From Gerris lacustris (lineage: Eukaryota > Arthropoda > Insecta > Hemiptera > Gerridae), in assembly GCA_951217055.1 (NCBI GenBank), contig OX578283.1, forward strand, positions 28,643,427 through 28,707,426: 64,000 nt of DNA, in the 5' to 3' direction. Every line of letters starts with the position of its first letter. Position 1 is the stretch's first letter. Position numbers and translations under genes: made by a program. A model generated the notes under the pieces. That model did no database searches and was not told the origin of the DNA. It saw only the letters and a program-made list of their open reading frames with translations. Positions 56,421-64,000 of this stretch are shown here, one piece after another.

Positions 56421-58830
56421 AAGGTTCCAACAGCTTGCTACTGAAATTCAATTTGGTGGACGATCAAAGTAAGAATTTTTCGCTTACATCGATATACCAA
56501 TCGAGTGAAATAAATATCGATAATTTTCTAAATAATCTAGAATCATATTTAAATCATAACAATGTAGGGAATAGGGAATCATATAATCGTGGGAGATATG
56601 AACTTAGATTTATTGGAAGATTCCTATATAAAAAATATTTATCTAAATATAATGAGTAGATACGGGTTTAAAAGCTATGTAAATAAAATAACTAGGAAAG
56701 AAGGGGATTCGATCTCATGCCTTGACCATATTATGGTGAAATGCAGTAATCCAGACGTGAGGTTACAATCGTTTATGATACAAGATAAAATAACAGATCT
56801 CTTTCCTACTGGACTTTCAATATGTAGTAAAAACATTATAAAAGAAAACAAATACAAACAGATACAAACACAGATAAAAATTACAAAAACAAATACAGAT
56901 ACACTGGGAACTCTACTTAAACAAACAGACTGGACGAATACATTACACACAATTACTAACGCACATGAAGCTACAAATACATTCATACATACAATAGAGC
57001 GACATATTAACACATGTACAGAAACTAAATATATTCACATAACATGCAAAATAAAAGACTAAAACCATGGATTACATGTGGCTTGCTAAAATCAAAAGAA
57101 TGAGGGATAAAATGCGTAAAACTTTAGAAAAGCAGTCATTTAATAACAAATTAAATGATAAATATATCAAATACAAAAATATGTTGAAATTAATTAGAAA
57201 AACTAAAGCGAAGCATTTTAAACATAAATTGCCGGATGACATGAAAGATTCCTCAGATTTGAAAAACAATAAATGAGTGTTTAAATAAAAAGAAATGCTC
57301 GAAGGAAACAATCAATAAAATCCAAGTTGATCAAGTAGAGTTTACAACAAATAGAGACATAGCTGACAATCTAAACAGATATTTTTGCAACATTGGGGAA
57401 AAACTGGCTGGGGATATGCTCAACGATGTGGACAAAGAAAGAATTGACATAAAAAACAGACAAATAAACATACATGAAACACTAAATACATTTGGTGTAG
57501 TAACCGAACAAGAGATTGACAAATACATACGTAGTCTAAAAACAGATACATCTCCAGGTGTAGATGGCCTTAAAATATTAGAAGATAACATAATAAAACC
57601 GTTAACTTATCTCAGTAACCTATGTCTAACACAAGGTGTGTTCCCTGATATTTTAAAGAAGGCGTTAATAATATCTATACATAAGCAGGGAGATAAAACT
57701 GACCCTTCGAATTACAGACCGAAAAAATAACATACCTTGAAAAAATAACATTATTTCCGAAAATCAGTTTGATCACATCAAAAATGAAAGTACAACGGAC
57801 GCTGTTTACAAACTGACTGAACTCATTATTAACGACAGACGACAACAAGATCACTGACAATATTTATCGACTTAAAGAAAGCATTTGACTCCGTGTCCCA
57901 TGAAATTTTGTTGCAAAGGTTGTATTCAATAGGGATCTGAGGTACTTGTTACAAACTATTTGAAAGTTATTTAAAAAACAGGACACAACAAGTCAATGCA
58001 AACGGGCATACAAGTGAACCGTTGAAGATAACCTTTGGAACGCCTCAAGGGACAGTGATGGCCCCGTGGCTTTTTCTGATCTATGTCAATCAAATGCTTA
58101 AGATGGAAAACAAATACTCCGAAGTCATCTCCTATGTTGACGATACCTTGATATATTTCAGAGGAGCCACGTGGGAACAAGCGTATTAATACATTATTTT
58201 CATAATAATTTACCAACTGCTCCTCTCACTTACTCTAATAGTTCACAAAGACAGATAACTTAGAAAATTCCATTTTGCCGTACAACGACCAAACAAAGAC
58301 ACGCCACTTATTTAGGACCACATTATTACAACAGACTGCCAGCTTCATTAAAAAATATTAATAATATAAATATGTTTAAGAAAAAAATAAAGCAGCATCT
58401 CCTAACTAGAGAATAGAAGATATTAAATTTAACTAATTTCAATTATAAAATATTGATGTAAAAATGAAAGATAATTGAATGAATATGAAAAAAACCAAAG
58501 AACTTATAAAGAATAAAAATATTATAACAAAAACAAGTATAACAAATAAACAAGTTATAAATATACAGTTTTTAAAAAAAAAGTTTAAAATAAATAAATA
58601 ATTAATAAATAAAATAAAATAATAAAGAAATTGCCATATAACACAACAGCATAAAATAGAATTTTATAAAGACGGGGCCCTCCCTCTAGGTGTAAAAACA
58701 CTTACTGAGGGTAAATGTAATTGTTAATTGTATGTGTGCAATGTTAATTGTAAATGTCTTGTTGATGTAATTGTTGGGGTAAATGTAATTGTTAAATATG
58801 GTGGAAATAAAGAATTATTATTATTACTAT
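56421..58830 (+). pseudogene. Decayed CR1/jockey-like LINE (endonuclease + RT)
   Basis: Pieces occur in order. The APE-type endonuclease C-terminal half shows FSLTSIYQSSEINIDNF, then in another frame GDMNLDLLEDS and SCLDHIMVKCS...ITDLFPTGL. A basic linker follows (57067-57276). The RT N-part is at 57416-57730 (YFCNIGEKL, TDTSPGVDGL, FPDILKKALIISIHKQGDKT, NYRP). The RT core near 57866-58190 shows FIDLKKAFDSVSHEILLQRL, GTPQGTVMAPWLF and SYVDDTLIYF. The C-terminus is near 58240-58410 (YLGPHYYNRLPASLKNINN). Several frameshifts and stops, plus a deletion between the YVDD region and the C-terminus, make it dead. The 3' end is GGTGGAAATAAAGAATTATT and then (ATT)n. Confidence 0.88.
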
Positions 58831-59083
58831 CTAGGATGTAGACACAAACACAAAGAGTATATTGAGAGTTTTGTCAGGAAAGCACTATTGCAAACGATTA
58901 TGCCAGACTGGTTTGAGCCTACTTTTGCTGGTCCTTATAAGCGAATTAAATGAGTCTAAAATGGAATGTATTTGTTACATATATATTTTTTTTTTTTGTC
59001 ATATTAGAAGAGTTTTTGTGCGGAGAACCTTGCGTACTAGTTTATAATTTGGCTTAATCACTAGAATCTTAAGCAGTTAACAT
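58831..59083. other. Short unassigned spacer
   Basis: No feature is recognised. Confidence 0.4.
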
Positions 59084-59390
59084 TGTGGTCCTTTGGGATA
59101 AGCGAACGTCAGCATGTCTTCAGTCTAGACGAGAGCGATAAGATTACACGGCTATGAAGCTGAGAAGCATAAAACCTGCGATGGCTAGTAATAATAATTG
59201 AGAGTAATAAGCATAGCGGAATGTCTTTAGCTTAATATAAGAATATAAATTTACATTAAACACTTAGTGTGACAGACGAAAGACATTGTCTCGTCACAAC
59301 ACTTCCCCCTAAGCTTTTGAGGGTAATAGGCCAAGTAGTGTTTATACATTTTCAAATCTTGGTGCAGCAAGAGGCTTGGCCTTAATTAAC
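59084..59390 (-). mobile_element. Ty1/copia 3' end: pol C-terminus, polypurine tract and LTR
   Basis: On the minus strand, AKPLAAPRFENV-stop-TLLGL at about 59385-59325 is the copia pol C-terminal signature (KPL..PRFE...LLGL). The polypurine tract AGGGGGAAG at 59310-59302 follows, and then an LTR-like segment begins TGTTGTGACGAGACAATG at 59301. A TATATTCTTATATTAAG block inside could be the LTR promoter. The LTR end is taken as ...CCACA at 59084, but this is uncertain. The rest of the element is absent and a LINE lies upstream. Confidence 0.7.
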
Positions 59391-60430
59391 TTACGCCAGG
59401 TCATCCTCAGTTTTTAGCAGATTTATCAGGTGCTGCTCCGTAAGATAACCCTTTCCTAGCCAGCTTTTCCTGATATTATTATATATGGGACACTGCGTCC
59501 AAGGAAATGTATAACGTCCTCCTGCGCCATACTGTTGTATACTGTGCACTCTCCTCTTTTCCACGGCCTTTTGTTTAAATTCAGCAACCCACATCTCATT
59601 TTGAACAACCATCTAATTTTATTCAGTGCATATTTGTCTACGAAATACCCTGGTGCTCCATGTAGTGGCAAGGCTAAGATTAGTTCCCTGTAATTGTAAT
59701 ATGAACAATAGCCAGAGTTATTGACAGCCTCGAGAGTTCTCTTATACATATCCCCCTGTACCGCCTTCATAAGATCACCCCACTCTTTAATCCAATTATT
59801 CTTACTCTCCCATTCCAACGTGAGATTTACTTCAAACTTCGCGAACAACGCCGACCACAGCTTTACCCAGCCTATTGTGCCTCTAATACATTCTTTTAGG
59901 AAAAGGTGGGGTAGTCTTTCCTCTTCCATCTCCACTACCTTTAGAATATATTTATTATGTTTTTCCAGAACCTAGGGAAATAATGGTTGAACTCCAGTCT
60001 CTAAACTTAACATAAACCCTGGTGTATGTCTAGGTGCTGCAAGGAGTTTTTTTAAGAAAATAATGCTGGAATCTTTCTAATTCTGCGTACTCTGAAGTCC
60101 CCCAAATTTCCGCACCATAAGTCACAATAGCCCTAGAAACCGAATTAAATATTTGTAATTTTGGTGAAACAGAGATATCGTAGTTTCTGAATAATTTTGC
60201 CCAACACATACTTAGCGCCGTCTTGGCAGTTCGGCATTTATCCTCGACGTACTTTCTATAAGCCAATCCTGAAGACAGCTTTATTCCTAAGTATCTATAT
60301 TCGTTGACTACTTCTATGGTTTGCCCTTTATATTTCCATACATAAGGCTTAACTTTCCCCCCATTTCTAAAAATTACGATTTTACCTTTGAACCATTGAA
60401 ACATCTCCCACTTCGTCATAATTTCAGTCA
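59391..60430 (-). pseudogene. LINE RT C-terminal fragment, related to the 44-kb copy
   Basis: At 60419-60030 the minus strand reads GKIVIFRNGGKVKPY, VNEYRYLGIKLSSG, then SRAIVTYGAEIWG and LERFQHYFLKK. After a frameshift, 59935-59456 continues ERLPHLFLKECIRGTIGWVK...ELILALPLHGAPGYF and RWLFKMRCGLLNLN. A further shift gives CPIYNNIRKSWLGKGYL at 59500-59400. Same C-terminal organisation as 44017-44768 but diverged. RT palm and endonuclease are missing. Dead. Confidence 0.8.
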
Positions 60431-60635
60431 GTAATGACTTTTTTCATATTAATTCCTCTGAGGTTATCCATGTCTTTTTCTTTATAATTGTACTTTGCTC
60501 CACCTTTTTAGATTGATTTTATTCAAGATTGAAGAATGAATTATGTATTAAATTTTTTTTTTTTTTTTTTACGTGTCATTGTCATTTCTGTCAATACTTT
60601 TTAAATTCATATTTAAAAATAAATAATAAAATAAA
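60431..60635. other. AT-rich spacer
   Basis: Includes a T-run of about 20 at 60547-60570. No other feature. Confidence 0.5.
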
Positions 60636-60930
60636 ATACCTGCCCTGGGTATGTACCCAACTAAACTTCTACCCCTATTGTGCCTTATTTACTTGGGTTC
60701 ATCCTTTTTCTTTTCTTTTCTTCCCCCTTCTTAACCCCATACAAAAGCCCCAGTGCTTTTCAACATCCTCCATTAAGTTTGTCTATTAATTTATTTTATT
60801 TCATTTCCCCATAGTTTTTAATATATAAATGGTATGTTCCCAGGTAAACTCTTTCCCTTTTGCCCCTTATTTACTTGGGTACCTACTTATTGGTATGTAC
60901 CCAAGTAAATAAGTACCCACTACATGGCGA
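60636..60930 (+). repeat. Repeat family G, copy 1, with terminal hairpin
   Basis: Contains CTTCTTAACCCCATACAAAA, then GCCCCAGTGCTTTT, shared with 62893-63125. It ends with a 16-bp perfect inverted repeat: TTATTTACTTGGGTAC at 60867-60882 and GTACCCAAGTAAATAA at 60897-60912. Confidence 0.75.
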
Positions 60931-61189
60931 GAATAGTATTATAATGCAATGACAACTTCTAAACTTACCTTGAAACCACTCGTAAAACTCCCATTCGGCC
61001 CCATTTCTGTATGAAGACCGCACTCATATTCATTCCATTAAGTTTCTCCATCATATACGAGTAGTCTTGATAATTTTAAAATTATAATACTTCGAAATAT
61101 TCGCGTAAAATTTCAATAAAGAATAATTTTTATATAAATAAAACTTTGACACTTCAAAATAAAAAATAATAGTACAGTCAATCTGTCGT
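60931..61189. other. AT-rich spacer between G and D pieces
   Basis: Nothing is recognised. Confidence 0.4.
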
Positions 61190-61437
61190 GATAAAAGGCT
61201 GTCTGCTGAAAAATTCGAGGCTAATTTTTGTTTTGCGTGGATCGCTTGGGACACATGAGAAAAGCTTAACTCCAACTTTTCGGGAACATCCGGGTACGGG
61301 ATACAAAAATCGAAAAAGTATACACTCTTCATGATACATGTCGTTGGAAAGCTCTTTAAGAGTACAGTAATTTTTTATATATACACTTTTGTCATATTTT
61401 CATTTAAGAAGGGGGTAAAATGGAAAAACAGAAAAAA
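61190..61437 (+). repeat. Family D-related fragment
   Basis: GCGTGGATCGCTTGGGACAC, AGAAAAGCTTAACTCCAA, GGAAAGCTCTTTAAGAGTAC and TGTCATATTTTCATTTAAG. The last two blocks match D at about 45575-45640; the first two recur at 62075-62110. Confidence 0.75.
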
Positions 61438-61440
61438 ATA

Positions 61441-62004
61441 GACTGCCAATTAGTGTGGCACATAGCTTCCTCGCATCCTATCATGTACTTTATTGTTATA
61501 TTAACATTCAAATTATTGTTATATTGTTTATTGTGTAAAAACTATTAATATTTTTAGCGATCTTTAACACTATAGCGGTGTCGCTGTTGGTTTTACTAAA
61601 AAATTGTATTTTGAAAAAAATGTTTGTCTCATTGAATTGATGAAGTTAGATTTTTATCCCGACCTAAAATTCCAATTTTAAATTTGAAGTTCACGTTTAC
61701 GCGAGCGTTGCTCGTGAACACTTGGACGGATAACGTTGTCCAACGAACTCGTCCTGGGCATTGGCAAAATGAACATGTCTACCAAATTTCATCAAAATCG
61801 GTCGACATTTACTCAAGTTATCGTCGCACGTTTCATAATTCACGGACACACAGACCGACAAACAGACAGACAGACAGACACGAGACCAAAAATGTTCCCT
61901 GATGTCTGAAACGGATTTCTGTCTTGGAATTTTTAAAATTGGAGGCATAAAAGTTTTCGTTCTCAAAAGTGAACACAATGCTTCCGTTACCTTCGGTAAG
62001 CTGA
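61441..62004 (-). mobile_element. Family B, copy 2 (full length, reverse)
   Basis: It runs from the inverted 3' module (GACTGCCAATTAGTGTGGC, then ATAGCTTCCTCGCATCC), through TTAGCGATCTTTAAC, GACCTAAAATTCCAATTTTA, GTTTACGCGAGCGTTGC, CAAAATCGGTCGACATTTAC, the CAGACAGACAGACAG tract and TCTGTCTTGGAATTTTT. It ends at the inverted 5' end GCTTCCGTTACCTTCGGTAA. About 560 bp; both ends present; no coding capacity. It splits a pair of D-related fragments. Long open frames on both strands are artefacts of the repeat. Confidence 0.88.
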
Positions 62005-62039
62005 ACCAAAAATTATAAATAAACATTAAATTTGTGTAG

Positions 62040-62232
62040 CACAAATAAGAGGCTGATTGCTGATTTATTTTTGCGTGGATCGCTTGGGACACATGAGAAA
62101 AGCTTAACTCCAATTTGTCGGGAACATCCGGACGGCGGAAGTACGGGGTACGGAGTACAAGAGTCAAAATATCCTTGGAAAGCTCTCTAAGAGGACAGTA
62201 AAATTGTGTAAAAAGGTGTGTAAAATTGTGAA
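62040..62232 (+). repeat. Family D-related fragment, second
   Basis: GCGTGGATCGCTTGGGACAC and TTGGAAAGCTCTCTAAGAGG repeat the sequence at 61190-61437 in the same orientation, on the other side of the B element. Confidence 0.75.
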
Positions 62233-62267
62233 AAAAGTTTATACAACAAAAATTACTGTACTCTACT

Positions 62268-62892
62268 AGCTATGTGATCACTGCGATGATCGAAATTATT
62301 TTATGCCTCCGATTTTAAAATTCCAAGACTGAAATCCGTTTCAGACATTGGGGAACATTTTTGGTCTCGTGTCTGTCTGTCTGTGTGTCCGCGATCCCTT
62401 CTGTGTGTCTGAAACGTGTGACGATAACTTGAGTAAAAGTAGACCGATTTTGATGAAATTTGGTAAACATGTTTATTTTACCAATGCCCAGGACAAATTC
62501 GCTAGACTACGTTATTCGCCCAAGCGTTCGCGCGCATTGCTCGCGTAAACGTGAACTCAAATTTATAATTGGAATTTTAGGTCGGGAAGAAAATCTCACT
62601 TCATCTATTCAATGAGATAAACATTTTTTCTAATAACATTTTTTATTAAACCCACAGTGAGACTGCTATGAAGTGTTAAAGATCGCTAAAACTTATTACG
62701 GGGAGGGAGTTAGATGATGGGAATAGGAGGTGACTTAGTTCCCTCTCCTCTCTATTTGATCTACCTATTCAATAGCACAGCGAGCCTAGGGACCTCGACA
62801 ATAATGGATTTTAAAAGCCTAAAATTATTAAAGTATACGCAGTAGGACGCGAGGATGCTATGTGCTCCTCTAATTGGCAGTGTATTTTTCTC
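62268..62892 (+). repeat. Family B, copy 3
   Basis: GCCTCCGATTTTAAAATTCC, 'TGTCTGTCTGTCTGTG', GACCGATTTTGATGAAATTT, TTGCTCGCGTAAACGTGAAC, TTGGAATTTTAGGTCGGG and AAAGATCGCTAAAAC. It ends in GGACGCGAGGATGCTATGTG...CTAATTGGCAG. The 5' hairpin is damaged (only CTATGTGATCACTGCGATG remains). An unrelated stretch of about 130 bp lies at 62700-62830. Confidence 0.82.
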
Positions 62893-63125
62893 TCTTTCCC
62901 TCTTCTTAACCCCATACAAAAGCCCCACTGCTTTTTAACATCCCCAGTTAAGATTTTTAATTAAAGATTATTTATGAAATTGATTATTTTGAAACTTTTT
63001 ATAAAAAATTTCAAAAACAATAATGTAAACAATTGGTGAATAAACCAAGTAAAATCTTTCCACATCCTAACTTCTTTACTTGTTTACCTACTTTAGGGTG
63101 GGTAACCAAGTAAAGAAGTACCGTT
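62893..63125 (+). repeat. Repeat family G, copy 2, with terminal hairpin
   Basis: CTTCTTAACCCCATACAAAA, then GCCCCACTGCTTTT, matches copy 1. The terminal stem ACTTCTTTACTTGTTTACC (63069-63087) pairs with GGTAACCAAGTAAAGAAGT (63102-63120). Stem pairing is kept although its sequence differs from copy 1. Confidence 0.75.
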
Positions 63126-63235
63126 CAAACCCGGTTTTTAACACTAGTGGTAACCAGAGTGGAAATAAATCAGATTTAAACTTTTGTCTCGCCTCCTGCA
63201 CTGGCTAATTTTAATGTTATACAAATAAACAAAAA

Positions 63236-63840
63236 TGTTACTCTATGCTAGAAATAACCATGTGCACATAAATGCATCTCTCTCTCTAGTGACAATTTCA
63301 CAAAGGAATGATAGAAAAATCATGCACTCAGATTTTTATTTATTATACCTGTCATCCTGGAATATATTTACTTTTTAAAATCATGGAGTTTGGCCAAAGA
63401 TATTGGTAGAACAGCGAAAAAGGGAAAATATAGTTTATACCGTCTCCCAAATATAGGAATTTTAACTTTACCTTCGCTTGAACCTTCAGTCTTATTTTAT
63501 TAAATATTTCCAACCCCATAATAAAAATATGTGCATAAACATGATACATGAATACATATTTTTACATGTATGCATGATGCATGAAGCAGTCTGTGTACTA
63601 AACATGTAAAGAATATGATACTCTGCTCATAGTAAAGTCAAGATGGAGAACGGTCCGAGCAAAGCTATATTCCATACCTGTAGCAATTTTGTTTTACTCC
63701 ACGACATCCCGGAAAATAAATTCTTATCTATTTATTTTTATCGGATTATAGCCTGAATGAGTTAGATGTCATGTTGTTGGGTGTATCCTCATTTTTGTTA
63801 GAAAAGTAAAAAAAATGTTTTACTCATATGTTTTATTTTA
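63236..63840 (+). repeat. Family D, copy 2
   Basis: Colinear with 42265-42921: TGTTACTCTATGCTAGAAA, AAAAAGGGAAAATATAGTTT, TACATGTATGCATGATGCAT, GCAAAGCTATATTCC and GATTATAGCCTGAATGAG. It is diverged, about 20-25% different by eye. The downstream TA tract and Helitron-like end are missing. Confidence 0.82.
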
Positions 63841-63882
63841 CTATACTTAAAAATTATTCCGTATTTATACATATAATATATT

Positions 63883-64000
63883 GCTTCCGAGCTTACCGAA
63901 GGTAACGGAAGCATTGCGTTCACTTTTGAGCACGAAAAAGTTTTATGTCTCCGATTTTAAAAATTCCAAGACAGAAATCCGTTTCAGACATCAGGGAACA
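63883..64000 (+). repeat. Family B/A 5' end, cut by the window edge
   Basis: Perfect family start GCTTCCGAGCTTACCGAAGG followed by TAACGGAAGC, then GTTCACTTTTGAGCACG and GACAGAAATCCGTTTCAGAC. The GTTCACTTTTGAG variant is the one seen in B copies at 25576 and 61441. Confidence 0.85.

Noticed and set aside
56675..57013. 112-residue minus-strand frame rich in Val, Cys and Phe
   Set aside because: Antisense to the LINE endonuclease region at 56589-57062.

Overview
The window is animal nuclear DNA, most likely from an insect or other arthropod with a large, AT-rich, repeat-rich genome. Gene density is very low, and there are no bacterial operons or ribosome binding sites. There are many (TA)n tracts and remains of Penelope-like, RTE, CR1/jockey-like, copia, mariner, Harbinger and probable Helitron elements. 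The only intact host-type gene is an intronless ecdysteroid-kinase-like (EcKL) gene, a family expanded in insects. I cannot name the species from sequence alone; a hemimetabolous insect is a guess.

Layout: 0-6.2 kb holds short inverted-repeat elements and the first members of three interspersed families, here named A, B and C. 7.0-8.7 kb is a decayed RTE-type LINE on the minus strand. 8.7-28.3 kb is mostly non-coding, with scattered A/B copies, one family E copy, TA-target MITEs, two purine-rich stretches and long TA microsatellites. 28.9-35.2 kb is the most structured part. A mariner 3' end abuts a 1.06-kb foldback DNA transposon (H). H is interrupted by two nearly identical Penelope-like elements arranged head-to-head and bounded by a 13-bp target-site duplication. 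Each Penelope copy ends in a hammerhead-ribozyme-like motif.

35.2-42 kb is largely featureless apart from a foldback repeat at 37.6-38.1 kb. 42.1-45.8 kb is a probable non-autonomous Helitron (D). A 484-bp part of it occurs twice in tandem, and one copy has a 5'-truncated LINE inside its TA microsatellite. 49.06-49.60 kb is a near-perfect palindrome with a tRNA-like gene in each arm. 50.9-52.1 kb is the EcKL gene. 52.9-60.4 kb is a LINE graveyard: a 5'-truncated but open RT, a decayed endonuclease+RT element, a third RT C-terminus, a copia 3' end and a Harbinger first exon. 60.6-64 kb holds repeats B, D and G, with a B copy running off the window edge.

The elements do not form a pathway. The window records nested insertions. 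Families A and B share end modules but differ inside, as expected if non-autonomous elements are mobilised by the same machinery elsewhere. Repeat coordinates were read by eye and should be taken as accurate to about 10-30 bp unless exact ends are described.
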